Origin: Paucimonas lemoignei
GTDB taxonomy: Bacteria > Pseudomonadota > Gammaproteobacteria > Pseudomonadales > Pseudomonadaceae
Assembly (NCBI GenBank): GCA_900475325.1
Contig: LS483371.1
Coordinates: forward strand, 1,302,001 to 1,366,000
DNA: 64,000 nucleotides
Direction of reading: 5' to 3'
The notes under the pieces were generated by a model. The model was not told the origin of the DNA. It saw only the letters and a list, made by a program, of their open reading frames with translations, and did not search any database. Position numbers and translations under genes: made by a program. Shown piece after piece: positions 36,175 through 45,627 of this stretch (positions are counted from its first letter, which is position 1; each line of letters starts with the position of its first letter).

Positions 36175-37062
36175 ATGTCCCTTAAGCACTTTATCCAAAT
36201 CACCAAGCCGGGGATCATTTTCGGTAACGTGCTTTCGGTGGCAGGTGGCTTTTTTCTGGCCTCCAAAGGGCAAATTGACTTCGGCATGTTCCTGGCCGCA
36301 GTCATAGGCACCTCTCTGGTCGTTGCATCCGGTTGTGTATTCAACAACTGCATCGACCGGGACATTGACCAGAAGATGGAGCGCACCAAGAACCGCGTGC
36401 TGGTGCAGGGCCTGGTTTCATTCAAACTGGCCTTGCTCTATGCAACGGTCCTGGGTGTTGCCGGTGTTGGTTTGCTGTACACCAAAACCAACCCGCTGGC
36501 AGCATTGCTCGCAGTGATCGGCTTCGTGATTTACGTTGGCTTCTACAGCCTGTACTTCAAGCGCAAGTCGGTACACGGCACCTTGATCGGCAGTCTCTCG
36601 GGGGCCATGCCTCCGGTGATTGGCTACTGCGCAGTCAGCAATAGCTTCGACTTCGCGGCTTTGACGCTACTGGTGATGTTTAGCCTGTGGCAGATGCCGC
36701 ATTCGTACGCGATTGCGATCTTCCGTTTCAATGACTACCTGGCTGCCAAGATTCCGGTTCTGCCGGTTGAACGCGGCATCAGGGTGGCCAAGCGTCACAT
36801 CCTGCTCTACATCCTGGCGTTTCTGGTCGCCACCCTGATGTTGACCTTCGGCGGTTACGCTGGCCTCAACTATCTGGCGGTTGCCGCGGCAATGGGCATG
36901 TACTGGCTGTGGATGGCGTGGAAGGGTTACAAGGCAGTGGACGATACGGTCTGGGCTCGCAAGTTGTTCGTTTTCTCCATCTTCACCATCAGCGCATTGA
37001 GCTTCATGATGTCGGTGGACTTTCAGGTGACCAAAGAGCTGTTGGTGACATACGCCTTCTGA
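36175..37062 (+). CDS. cyoE: Protohaem IX farnesyltransferase (haem O synthase)
   Basis: A 295-residue UbiA-family membrane prenyltransferase that converts haem B to haem O for the bo3 oxidase. The first Asp-rich motif is in [18 protein letters not shown] (about residues 60-77). The usual second Asp-rich loop is represented by [19 protein letters not shown] (about 183-201). Eight or nine helices are predicted. It is the last gene of the operon and is followed by a terminator hairpin. Confidence 0.96.
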   Translation: MSLKHFIQITKPGIIFGNVLSVAGGFFLASKGQIDFGMFLAAVIGTSLVVASGCVFNNCIDRDIDQKMERTKNRVLVQGLVSFKLALLYATVLGVAGVGLLYTKTNPLAALLAVIGFVIYVGFYSLYFKRKSVHGTLIGSLSGAMPPVIGYCAVSNSFDFAALTLLVMFSLWQMPHSYAIAIFRFNDYLAAKIPVLPVERGIRVAKRHILLYILAFLVATLMLTFGGYAGLNYLAVAAAMGMYWLWMAWKGYKAVDDTVWARKLFVFSIFTISALSFMMSVDFQVTKELLVTYAF

Positions 37063-37081
37063 TCATCGTCATCTGAAACAG

Positions 37082-37118
37082 AAAAACCCCGTTGCCCATC
37101 AGGCTGCGGGGTTTTTTT
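37082..37118 (+). terminator. Rho-independent terminator after cyoE
   Basis: CCCCG/CGGGG stem with an additional inner GCC/GGC pairing, preceded by five A and followed by seven T. Confidence 0.88.
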
Positions 37119-37223
37119 ATGCGTGGAAGGTGGCCTCGATCATCAACACGCCATATGGCGCTGGCTCTGCGCGCAGGTTAGCTCTAAGCTGCGCCAGCAT
37201 TATTGAAGATGGAGGGCGTACCG

Positions 37224-37907
37224 ATGCGAATTCTTCTTGTCGAAGACAACCGTGACATCCTGGCCAACCTTGCCGATTACCTGGGCATGAAAGGCTATAC
37301 CGTCGATTGCGCACAGGATGGCCTCTCCGGATTGCATCTGGCGGCAACTGAACATTACGACCTGATCGTGCTGGACATCATGCTGCCCGGCATCGACGGC
37401 TACACGTTGTGCAAACGTCTGCGCGAAGACGCCAGGCGCGACACGCCGGTGATCATGCTCACCGCTCGTGACCAGCTTGACGACCGTCTGCAGGGCTTCC
37501 GCTCCGGCGCAGACGATTACCTGCTCAAACCCTTTGCGCTGTCCGAACTTGCGGCTCGAATCGAGGCGGTGTTGCGTCGTGCCCAGGGTGGCGGTCGGCG
37601 CACGTTGCAGGTCGCCGACCTGATCTACGACCTGGACACGCTGGAAGTGACCCGCGAAGGGCGCCTGCTCAAGCTCAATCCGGTAGGCCTCAAGTTGCTT
37701 GCCGTGCTCATGCAGAAGAGCCCCCACGTGCTGCGTCGGGAGATACTCGAGGAGGCGCTCTGGGGCGATGATTGCCCGGACAGCGACAGCCTGCGCAGCC
37801 ACGTGCATCAGCTGCGCCAAGTGATCGACAAGCCATTCGCCAAACCGCTGCTGCAAACGGTACATGGTGTCGGTTATCGCCTGGCCGAGGGCCGGGATGG
37901 AGTTTAA
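37224..37907 (+). CDS. colR: Response regulator ColR
   Basis: A 227-residue OmpR-family regulator: receiver domain with phospho-acceptor D51 (VLDIMLPGIDGY), then a winged-helix domain. The sequence matches ColR of Pseudomonas as I remember it. ColRS controls outer-membrane integrity and tolerance of excess zinc, iron and other metals. ggagg lies eight bases before the chosen ATG. It overlaps colS by 11 bases. The downstream methyltransferase-kinase pair is the known neighbour and target of this system. Confidence 0.93.
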   Translation: MRILLVEDNRDILANLADYLGMKGYTVDCAQDGLSGLHLAATEHYDLIVLDIMLPGIDGYTLCKRLREDARRDTPVIMLTARDQLDDRLQGFRSGADDYLLKPFALSELAARIEAVLRRAQGGGRRTLQVADLIYDLDTLEVTREGRLLKLNPVGLKLLAVLMQKSPHVLRREILEEALWGDDCPDSDSLRSHVHQLRQVIDKPFAKPLLQTVHGVGYRLAEGRDGV

Positions 37908-39180
37908 GCAAAGCCTTGCCCAGCGGATCATCATCGCGTTTGCGCTGATGAGCGCTCTGGTTGCTGGGTCTTTTGCCATGGGCATCGTGGCCACTGTCCA
38001 TCTGGTCGAGGAAAAACTCATTTCCTCTGGATTGGGCGGTGACCTCAATCGCCTGCTGCTAATGGACAGCGTTTCCGACTGGAGCCATCGCCCGGAGCCG
38101 GACCAGCTGTTCTATTTCAGCGGCGGGCCTGGGGACTTTGATTTACCCAAGGATTTGAAGCACCTTGAAGCCGGCTTCCACGAAGTCTTCCGAGGTCCGC
38201 TGTCCTACCACGCCATGGTCGAGGTGGTCGATGGGCGCCGCTATGTGCTGCTGCAGGACCAGAGCGATTTCGAGGAGCGCGAGCGGGTGCTGTTTGCCGT
38301 GGTGCTGGTCGGGTTCGTACTGGCCCTGGGGCTGGCGGTATTCCTCGGTTGGGTGCTGGCCCGCAGGGTGATGGCGCCGGTGGTGCGTCTGGCTCGACAG
38401 GTTCGCCATCGCGACCAGTTACTGGGCCTTGCGCCGCCATTGGCCCCCGATTATGCCGCTGACGAAGTGGGCGAACTGGCCGTGGCCTTCGACGCGACTC
38501 TGGGTCGACTGCGTCAGGCGTTGACCCGTGAGCGGATGTTCACCAGCGACGTCAGCCATGAATTGCGTACCCCGCTGATGGTGCTGGCCAGCTCCTGCGA
38601 GCTGTTGCTGGAGAACCCCGCGCTGGACAGCCGTGCGCGCTCGCAGGTTGAGCGTATTGCCCGAGCCTGCGAAGAGATGCGCGATCTGGTGCAAACCTTC
38701 CTGATGCTGGCCCGCACCCAGCGTGAAGACCCGGCCATGACGCCCAAATTGTCGTTGCAAACCGTCGCAGATCAATTGGTCGCGCTGTGGCGTGGCCCCA
38801 TTGAAAGCAAGGGTCTGAAACTGAACGTGCGTTCGGTCATGTCCGGCCATTCGTCGGGCATCGTTTATAACGCGACATTTCTGCTCGCTGTCATGGGCAA
38901 TCTGCTGCGTAACGCTTTGCACTACACCGACGATGGATTCATCACCCTGACGTTACAGGATGACGGCTTCCTGGTTGAAGACAGCGGCGTCGGGATCCCG
39001 GAAGAAAAGCGCGAGGCAATGTTCGAACCGTTCGTGCGCGGTAACGAGCAGCGCGGGGAGGGGCTGGGTCTTGGGCTGTCGCTGGTCCAGCGCATCTGCG
39101 AGAACCAGTCCTGGAGCGTCAGCCTGGACCCGATGGAACCTCACGGTTGCCGCTTCAGCGTCAAACTCAAACCCGCGTGA
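37897..39180 (+). CDS. colS: Sensor histidine kinase ColS
   Basis: A 427-residue kinase. Helix 1 is at about residues 11-34, a periplasmic domain at 35-131, and helix 2 at 132-155. A HAMP region and H-box with H221 (SDVSHELRTPLM) follow, then the ATPase boxes (NLLRNALHYT, GEGLGLGLSL). The periplasmic ExxE metal-sensing motif reported for ColS is present as E126-E-R-E129, along with H35, E38, H95, E96 and H105, residues I recall being tested for metal response in P. putida. The start overlaps colR. Confidence 0.93.
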   Translation: MEFKQSLAQRIIIAFALMSALVAGSFAMGIVATVHLVEEKLISSGLGGDLNRLLLMDSVSDWSHRPEPDQLFYFSGGPGDFDLPKDLKHLEAGFHEVFRGPLSYHAMVEVVDGRRYVLLQDQSDFEERERVLFAVVLVGFVLALGLAVFLGWVLARRVMAPVVRLARQVRHRDQLLGLAPPLAPDYAADEVGELAVAFDATLGRLRQALTRERMFTSDVSHELRTPLMVLASSCELLLENPALDSRARSQVERIARACEEMRDLVQTFLMLARTQREDPAMTPKLSLQTVADQLVALWRGPIESKGLKLNVRSVMSGHSSGIVYNATFLLAVMGNLLRNALHYTDDGFITLTLQDDGFLVEDSGVGIPEEKREAMFEPFVRGNEQRGEGLGLGLSLVQRICENQSWSVSLDPMEPHGCRFSVKLKPA

Positions 39181-39311
39181 AACAGCTTTTCTGGCGTTAC
39201 AGCGCAGTTACGCGGCTGTTTCATGGGCGATCAGAAAACCGTCACGCTGACGTTTTATCGATGGCACTGCCCTTAACTCATTGAACAATCTAGAAACACT
39301 TGTGCTCAGCC

Positions 39312-39327
39312 ACAACACTTTTTTCAC
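39312..39327 (+). promoter_or_regulatory. Candidate ColR-binding site
   Basis: acaacacttttttcac fits the recalled ColR consensus YYNASNNYTTTTTCAC at all but its first position. It is 68 bases upstream of the methyltransferase gene, which is a known type of ColR target. The consensus is quoted from memory. Confidence 0.65.
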
Positions 39328-39394
39328 ACAAGCATGACCTGACGATGACAGCGCGATGACTAGCTTAGCGCCCATCGGAATCAGGAGATGCGGC

Positions 39395-40075
39395 ATGAGC
39401 AAGCGAATCGAACTCGAATTTTCACGTAAATACGATCAGACCCACGCGCAACAATATTTGCAGAAGCATCAGGATAATGTTTCTCGTCGGCTGTCACATT
39501 GGCGCGATGAACAGCTGGCGCGCAAGGCGTTGAGCCTGGCAGGCGATCCGGGGCTGGTGCTTGATCTGCCCTGCGGTGCGGGTCGATTCTGGCCGCTGCT
39601 GGCTGAAAAACCCAACCGGGTGATAATCGGTGCTGACAATTCCGCCGATATGCTCAAGACTGCCTGTGCTGCGCAGCCGGCTGATGTGGTGAAACGGGTA
39701 CGGCCCTTGCAGACATCTGCATTCGATATCGACCTGCCCGACAACGCCGTAGACAGCATCTTCTGCATGCGTCTGTTGCACCATGTCGGGCAATCCGAAC
39801 ACCGCCTCGCTCTATTGCGAGAGTTTCAGCGCGTGACCCGCGACAGCGCCATTGTGTCGCTGTGGGTCGATGGCAATTTCAAGGCATGGAAACGCAAGCG
39901 TCTGGACAGCAGGCGGCACGCCAAGAATGGGCAAAACAGTTACCAGAACCGCTTCGTGTTACCCGCAGCAACGGTCGAGGCCGAATTTGAACAGGCAGGT
40001 TTTCGGATTCAGGAACGTCTGGATTTCCTGCCGTTATACGCCATGTGGCGTGTCTATTTATTGCGTAAGAGGTAA
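39395..40075 (+). CDS. SAM-dependent methyltransferase, ColR-regulated
   Basis: A 226-residue class I methyltransferase. SAM-binding motif I is DLPCGAGRFWPLL (about residues 56-68), the acidic loop follows in IGADNSADML, and the post-II region IFCMRLLHHVG lies near 122-132. caggag upstream supports the ATG. It corresponds to the methyltransferase gene downstream of colRS in P. fluorescens and P. putida (orf222/warA) and forms an operon with the adjacent LPS-kinase gene. The substrate is unknown; a lipopolysaccharide or membrane component is likely from context. Confidence 0.85.
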   Translation: MSKRIELEFSRKYDQTHAQQYLQKHQDNVSRRLSHWRDEQLARKALSLAGDPGLVLDLPCGAGRFWPLLAEKPNRVIIGADNSADMLKTACAAQPADVVKRVRPLQTSAFDIDLPDNAVDSIFCMRLLHHVGQSEHRLALLREFQRVTRDSAIVSLWVDGNFKAWKRKRLDSRRHAKNGQNSYQNRFVLPAATVEAEFEQAGFRIQERLDFLPLYAMWRVYLLRKR

Positions 40076-40080
40076 AGAGA

Positions 40081-40797
40081 ATGGGCGTGCAGGCAGTCAT
40101 CAAGCCCACGGAATCACCAGGCCATGATTTTGACTTTTTCTGGGGTCAGCAAGGTGAATGGGTTGAAGAACCCAATCAGCGCCGGGGCGGGGAGAGCGGG
40201 GTGCAGCGCGTGTTCAGCGAGGCTGGGCAACTGATATATGTGAAACGCCAGGTTGGGCATACCTATCGTAGTTGGTTACATCCATTCGGCCGCCCTACAG
40301 TTTTGCGAGAGCGTGACGCGCTGGTGGGTCTGAGCAAACTTGATGTAGGTGTGCCGGAAATGATCTTTTGCGGTGCGCAGCGAGATGAGCGCAATGAATG
40401 GCGCGCGCTGTTGGTCACCAAGGCTCTGGAGGGGTTTCAGGAGCTCGAAGACTGGTACGCAGCAGGAGGCCGCGAGCAACACGGTGAAGCACTGCACGAA
40501 CAAATGCTCAAAGAACTGGCGACTCATCTGGCGCGTATGCACCGGGGACGTTGGCAGCACAGTTGCCTGTATATCAAACACGTCTTTGTGCGTGTTGTCG
40601 GGGAGGGTAGCGACGCGCGGCCCGAGGTCGCGCTGCTGGATCTGGAGAAATGTCGCCGTCGGCTGACCGCCGTTGCTGCCGCCCGTCATGACATGCTCCA
40701 ACTCCGCCGCCACTCGTCGTTCAAGCCTGCAGATTGGAAGAAGTTAGCCTACTTTTACGAGACGGCGTTTGGCAGCGCTATCAAGGGTTTAGACTAA
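40081..40797 (+). CDS. Lipopolysaccharide kinase InaA/WaaP family protein
   Basis: A 238-residue kinase-like protein of the Kdo/WaaP family. The N-lobe lysine is in LIYVKRQVG. Catalytic-loop residues are in QHSCLYIKHVFVRV and the metal-binding Asp in ALLDLEKCRR. It is predicted to phosphorylate a core-LPS sugar at the inner membrane. It follows the methyltransferase by 5 bases and overlaps the next small gene (TAATG). The equivalent in P. fluorescens is called wapQ and in P. putida warB; I leave the symbol empty because usage differs. Confidence 0.87.
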   Translation: MGVQAVIKPTESPGHDFDFFWGQQGEWVEEPNQRRGGESGVQRVFSEAGQLIYVKRQVGHTYRSWLHPFGRPTVLRERDALVGLSKLDVGVPEMIFCGAQRDERNEWRALLVTKALEGFQELEDWYAAGGREQHGEALHEQMLKELATHLARMHRGRWQHSCLYIKHVFVRVVGEGSDARPEVALLDLEKCRRRLTAVAAARHDMLQLRRHSSFKPADWKKLAYFYETAFGSAIKGLD

Positions 40798-41024
40798 TGA
40801 AGCTAGAAATGGCACGAGGTTTGTTCATTCTCGGCGCATTGGCTGTTGCATCGGTAGCCATGGCCGCGTGGGAAGAACCCGGAACCAAGGTATTGAGCGC
40901 CCAGCACGGTCAGGGACACTGTCCTTTGCCGCGGGTGGCCAAAGCCCAGGATTCGGTGCAGCCGAGTCATGATTTGTTGCTGTTGATGTTCGGTTTGGCG
41001 CAAGGCACGACAGGCCAGCGCTAA
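40797..41024 (+). CDS. Small secreted protein at the end of the ColR-regulated operon
   Basis: A 75-residue protein. The signal peptide (MARGLFILGALAVASVAMA after a short MKLE) is followed by about 50 mature residues with one cysteine (HGQGHCPLPRVA). No family is recognised. Its ATG overlaps the kinase stop codon, so it is very likely translated from the same mRNA and shares ColR control. A gene of similar size and place exists in P. aeruginosa (between inaA and mexVW), as I recall. Confidence 0.7.
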   Translation: MKLEMARGLFILGALAVASVAMAAWEEPGTKVLSAQHGQGHCPLPRVAKAQDSVQPSHDLLLLMFGLAQGTTGQR

Positions 41025-41053
41025 TCCGTCCGGTTCTCACCCTATCGACTCAG

Positions 41054-41073
41054 AGGCCCCATGTTTGGGGCCT
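41054..41073. terminator. Weak terminator hairpin between convergent operons
   Basis: Stem AGGCCCC/GGGGCCT with a six-base loop, followed on the plus strand by TTGTT. The T tract is short, so termination may be partial. It lies between the ColR-regulated operon and mexW. Confidence 0.5.
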
Positions 41074-41088
41074 TGTTGCATCCGGGGT

Positions 41089-44000
41089 TCAGCCCCGGTG
41101 AGCGGATTGCTCCGGATCGGGCAGCGCTGTCGTTTTCGGGTCCGGTGCTGCGAGCAGGGTATACACGCAGGGCAGCACGAACAGGGTGAACAGCGTACCC
41201 ACGGACATACCCGTTGCGATCACCATACCAATGTCAAAACGGCTAACCGCGCCCGCACCCGTGGCGAGGATCAACGGCACCATGCCAAAGACCATGGCGG
41301 CCGTTGTCATCAGCACCGGACGTAGACGAATCGCCGCAGCTTCTTCCACTGCTTGCCGGGCGGACAAGCCTTTGTCACGCCGCAGCTGATTGGCGAACTC
41401 GACAATCAGGATGCCGTGCTTACTGATCAAGCCGATCAAGGTCACCAGCCCGACCTGGGTGTAGATGTTCATGCTGGAGAAACCCAGGAACAGCGGGATC
41501 AGCGCGCCGCAGATCGACAGCGGAACCGTGACCAGGATGACCAATGGATCGCGGAAGCTTTCGAACTGGGCTGCCAGCACCAGGAAGATAATCGCCAGCG
41601 CCAGGGCGAAGGTCACCCATAAAGCGCTGCCTTCCTGCACGTACTGCCGGGAGGCACCGGCGTAGTCATAGGCATACCCGGCAGGCGCTTCTTCAATGGC
41701 GATCTGCCGGATGGTGTCAATGGCTTCACCCATGCTGACGATGGGAAAGCCCTGAATGATCGCCGAGTTGAGTTGCTGGAACTGATTGAGCTGACGCGGT
41801 CGCGCCCGGTCGGTGACCTTGATCAGCGTCGACAGGGCAAGCAACTGGCCCTCGCTGCTGCGCACGTAATAGTTGTTCAGCCAGCCGGGGTTATCCCGAT
41901 AGGGCCGTTCGACCTGGGCGATCACCTTGTAGCTGCGGCCTTCAATGGTAAAGCGGTTGATTTCAGCCTCGCCCAGCAGCGTAGCCAGGGTGCCGCCCAG
42001 ATCCTGCATGGAAACACCCACCTGAGCCGCCTTGGCCCGATCGATTTCCACCACCACTTCCGGTTTATCGAAGGCCAGGTCGATATCGAGAAAAGCAAAC
42101 TTTCCTGACTCCGTCGCGCGGGCCTTGATGCGCTCGACGACCTGCAACAGCGATGCATAGTCGTTGGCGGTGTTGACCACAAACTGGAACGGCAGCCCTT
42201 CGCCGGTCCCGGGGAGGGATGGAAGGTTGAAGCCAAAGATCTGCAGGCCGCTGATGTCAGCCAGCCTCGCCTGGACTTCGGGAAGGATCGCCATTTGGGT
42301 GCGACTGCGTTCATCCCACGGTTTTAGCAGGAAGCCGCCGATGCCGGTCTGCACCCCGTTGAATCCGTTGATCTGGAATGAGGAGTAGTACTCGGGAAAC
42401 TCCTTGAAAATTTTGGTGAACTCATCGGTGTAGCGGTTGATGTAGTTGAGGTTGGTGGGCTGCGGCGAGGTCGCCATCATGAAAATGATTCCCTGGTCTT
42501 CATCCGGCGCCAGCTCCGACTTGGTGAACTTGAGCAGGACCGGAATCAGGCACAGAATGATCAACGCAAACACCAACACCACTGGACGGGTATTGAGGGT
42601 GCCATGCAGCATGCTCTGGTAGCGCCGCTTGAGGCGTTCGAACATCTGGTCAAGTTTGTGCGACAGCCCGCTGGGGTTCTCGTCATGACGCAGCAAGAAG
42701 GCGCACATCATCGGCGACAAGGTCAGCGCGACGATGCCGGAAATCACCACCGCTCCGGCCAGGGTCAGGGCGAACTCCTTGAACAGCGCGCCGGTCAGCC
42801 CCTCCAGAAACCCGATGGGCGCATAGACAGCTGCCAGCGTCACTGTCATGGAGACGACCGGCATGGCGATCTCACGGGCGCCTTCGATGGCCGCGTCGAA
42901 CGGCGTTTTACCTTTTTCGATGTGCCGATGAATGTTCTCCACCACGACGATGGCGTCGTCCACCACCAGACCGATAGCCAGCACCATGGCCAGCAACGTC
43001 AGCAGGTTGATGGAGTAACCCATCAGTTGCATGAAAAACAGCACACCGACCATGGACAGCGGAATGGTGATGACCGGGATCAGCACCGAGCGCAACGCGC
43101 CGAGAAACAGGAATACTACGACTATGACGATCAACACGGCTTCGATCAGCGTCTTCACCACTTCACTGATCGACGCCTGAATGAACAATGTCGCGTCGTA
43201 GGCGATGGATACTTTCAGGCCCGGCGGCAGCTGGCTTTCGAGCTCGGGCATGATGCGCCGCACTTCCTTGATCACATCCAGCGGGTTTGAGCTGGGGGTG
43301 CCTTTGATCGCGATGTACACCGACGGGATGCCATCGAAGGAGCTGACCGTGTCGTAGTTTTCGGCGCCCATCTCGACGCGGGCCACGTCACCGAGCAGCA
43401 CGCGACTGTCGCCCGCGGTCTTGAGAGGAATGGCGGCAAAGGCCTCGGCGGACTTCAGGTCCGTGCTGGCATTGATCGAGGTGACCACGTACTCGCCTTT
43501 GACTTCGCCAGCGGCGGCCAGGAAGTTGTAGCGGCGCACGGCATCAGTGACATCTGCCGCTGTCAGGCCGAAGCCTGCCAGACGAACCGGGTCCAGCCAC
43601 AGGCGCATGGCGAATACCTGATTGCCGAGGATCTGCGCTTCGGCCATCCCGGGCAGGGTCGCCAGCTTGGGCTGGATGACCCGGGACAGGTAATCGGTGA
43701 TCTGCGGGTTGCTCAACTCCGAGCTATAGAAACTGACGTACATCAGCGCCGATGCATCAGCCGCTTCTTTGCTCAACACCGGGTCCTCGGCGTCCTGAGG
43801 CAGTTTGTTCTTTACCTCGTTGGCCTTGGCCAGCAGTTCGGTAAACAGCCGGTCGCTGTCCGAGCCGATGCGCGCGTAGATGGAGATGACCGAGAAGTTC
43901 TGGCGGCTGACCGACGTCATGTAGTCGATGCCTTCGGCACTGGCCAGACTCTGTTGCAGAGGTTGGGTGATGTAGCCCTGAATCGTCTCGGCATTGGCGC

Positions 44001-44157
44001 CGGGGTACGCGGTGGTGACGGTAATCAGGGCGTTTTCCATCTGCGGATACTGGCGGATGGTCAGTTTGCTGAATGCCTGAAAACCCAGCAGCACGATCAG
44101 CAGGCTGACCACCGTGGCGAGCACCGGACGACGGATGAACGGGTCTGTAAAAGCCAT
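41089..44157 (-). CDS. mexW: RND multidrug efflux permease MexW
   Basis: A 1022-residue RND pump starting MAFTDPFIRRPVLATVVSLL. Helix-4 proton-relay aspartates are in AIGLVVDDAIVVVENIHRH. It has the two large periplasmic loops and twelve helices of the family. The ATG at 44157 was chosen because the 29 codons before it overlap the adaptor gene. Its position next to the colRS cluster matches mexVW (PA4374-PA4375) in P. aeruginosa, which pairs with OprM. The adaptor gene lies 13 bases upstream. Confidence 0.88.
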   Translation of the reverse strand: MAFTDPFIRRPVLATVVSLLIVLLGFQAFSKLTIRQYPQMENALITVTTAYPGANAETIQGYITQPLQQSLASAEGIDYMTSVSRQNFSVISIYARIGSDSDRLFTELLAKANEVKNKLPQDAEDPVLSKEAADASALMYVSFYSSELSNPQITDYLSRVIQPKLATLPGMAEAQILGNQVFAMRLWLDPVRLAGFGLTAADVTDAVRRYNFLAAAGEVKGEYVVTSINASTDLKSAEAFAAIPLKTAGDSRVLLGDVARVEMGAENYDTVSSFDGIPSVYIAIKGTPSSNPLDVIKEVRRIMPELESQLPPGLKVSIAYDATLFIQASISEVVKTLIEAVLIVIVVVFLFLGALRSVLIPVITIPLSMVGVLFFMQLMGYSINLLTLLAMVLAIGLVVDDAIVVVENIHRHIEKGKTPFDAAIEGAREIAMPVVSMTVTLAAVYAPIGFLEGLTGALFKEFALTLAGAVVISGIVALTLSPMMCAFLLRHDENPSGLSHKLDQMFERLKRRYQSMLHGTLNTRPVVLVFALIILCLIPVLLKFTKSELAPDEDQGIIFMMATSPQPTNLNYINRYTDEFTKIFKEFPEYYSSFQINGFNGVQTGIGGFLLKPWDERSRTQMAILPEVQARLADISGLQIFGFNLPSLPGTGEGLPFQFVVNTANDYASLLQVVERIKARATESGKFAFLDIDLAFDKPEVVVEIDRAKAAQVGVSMQDLGGTLATLLGEAEINRFTIEGRSYKVIAQVERPYRDNPGWLNNYYVRSSEGQLLALSTLIKVTDRARPRQLNQFQQLNSAIIQGFPIVSMGEAIDTIRQIAIEEAPAGYAYDYAGASRQYVQEGSALWVTFALALAIIFLVLAAQFESFRDPLVILVTVPLSICGALIPLFLGFSSMNIYTQVGLVTLIGLISKHGILIVEFANQLRRDKGLSARQAVEEAAAIRLRPVLMTTAAMVFGMVPLILATGAGAVSRFDIGMVIATGMSVGTLFTLFVLPCVYTLLAAPDPKTTALPDPEQSAHRG

Positions 44158-44170
44158 GAGGATTCCTTGA

Positions 44171-45322
44171 TCAGTCAGCTTTTGGCTGGCCGTTCTGTTC
44201 GGCTTGCAGAGTCTTGTCTGCGCTGATGGCAACGTGTGTGCCATTGTCTAGCTTGAGCTGTCCGCCACTGACGACCTGTTCGCCGGGCTGCACGCCTTTG
44301 CTGATAATGACCCACCCGTCGCGGCGCTCCCCGGTCTCTACGAAACGGCGATCGACAACAAGCTGCTGCTGACCCTTGGCGTCTTTTTCCGGCTGGCCGT
44401 CAGCGGTTTTTTTCGGCACCACCACATACACCGAATTGCCGTAAAGGGTGTAGGTGATGGCGCTTTCAGGCAGGACGATCTGGCTTTTCGGCCCCGGCAG
44501 TAACACCTGCAGGTTGGCAAACATACCGGGCAGCAGTTTGCTTTCAGGGTTGGGCAGGGTGGCGCGAATCAGTACATTGCGGGTGGCATCGTCCACTTTG
44601 GGGTTGATGGCGCTGAGGGTTGCCTCAAAGGTCTGCTCGGGGTACGCGGCGACACTAACCTGAGCGATCTGGCCCACCGCCAGCTTCGGCAGCGATTGTT
44701 CCGGCACATAGAAGTCGACATACAGGCTGCTCAGGTCCTGCAACGTGGCTATCACCGTGCCGCTGGCGAGGTAGTCACCCACGTCCACCTGACGGATGCC
44801 GATGGTGCCGCTGAACGGCGCAAGGATGCTTTTTTTGGCCAGCGAGGCATTCAACTGAGCGACCGTGGCGCTGGCTTTTTTCAGTTGGGCGGCAAGCTTG
44901 TCGAAGTCGCCCCTGGAGATCGCCTGATCACCCACCAGCCTGCTCCCTCGGCCGTATTCCACCTGTGCAAGCCCCAGGTCAGCCTGTGCGGTGCCCAGCA
45001 AAGCTTTTTCAACATCGCTGTCCATCTGCAGCAGCGATTGGCCCTGCCGAACCTTTTGCCCGGACTCGAATTGCACGGCCTTTACTGTGCCGGCGATTTC
45101 CAGACTCAAATCCACACCCTGCAAGGCCTTGAGCGTGCCGATCGCCGGCAGGCGGCTTTGCCACGGCCGTTCACTGACGGTGGCCACCGCCACGCTGACA
45201 GGTGGCTTGGGGGCAGAGAATTGTTGAATCTGCTGATAGATGGAAAAACCCTTGTAGCCCGCCAGCAGCAGTACGACCAGCAACACAACGCCCAACATGA
45301 TCAGCATCCGGCGACGCAGCAT
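44171..45322 (-). CDS. mexV: RND efflux periplasmic adaptor MexV
   Basis: A 383-residue adaptor with one N-terminal membrane helix (MLIMLGVVLLVVLLLAGY), no lipobox, a lipoyl motif (VQFESGQKVRQGQSLLQMDS near 84-103), a helical hairpin and a beta-barrel. It ends with a charged tail. The ATG at 45322 was chosen because aagga lies seven bases upstream; the ATG at 45328 would abut the ribosome-binding site. It couples MexW to an outer-membrane channel, not encoded here. Confidence 0.87.
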   Translation of the reverse strand: MLRRRMLIMLGVVLLVVLLLAGYKGFSIYQQIQQFSAPKPPVSVAVATVSERPWQSRLPAIGTLKALQGVDLSLEIAGTVKAVQFESGQKVRQGQSLLQMDSDVEKALLGTAQADLGLAQVEYGRGSRLVGDQAISRGDFDKLAAQLKKASATVAQLNASLAKKSILAPFSGTIGIRQVDVGDYLASGTVIATLQDLSSLYVDFYVPEQSLPKLAVGQIAQVSVAAYPEQTFEATLSAINPKVDDATRNVLIRATLPNPESKLLPGMFANLQVLLPGPKSQIVLPESAITYTLYGNSVYVVVPKKTADGQPEKDAKGQQQLVVDRRFVETGERRDGWVIISKGVQPGEQVVSGGQLKLDNGTHVAISADKTLQAEQNGQPKAD

Positions 45323-45508
45323 ATCCATTTCCTTGGAAGAGTCGGGTTGAACCAAACGTACAACGTTGCCGGATATTACAGTGAGATCCACCCCGTCCGG
45401 TACAGCAAAAAGCTGGCTTTCAACACGCGCTGAATATTCCTACATGACCCTGTAGGGCGCAGGAGTACCGCGAGGCGGTCATGGCGGTCTGTCAGAGATA
45501 CTGCCTTT

Positions 45509-45599
45509 CTGTGGGAGCGAATTCATTCGCGAAGCGGTGTACCTATCAGTACATCATCGTCTGATACCCCGCTTTCGCGAATGAATTCGCTCCCACAGG
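45509..45599. repeat. REPIN, gagcgaattcattcgcgaa family
   Basis: Arms tgtgggagcgaattcattcg and its complement around a 50-base core, between mexV and the DUF1513 gene. Confidence 0.9.
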
Positions 45600-45627
45600 T
45601 CCGGCGTTATCCCGCGATCCCCTGGCT

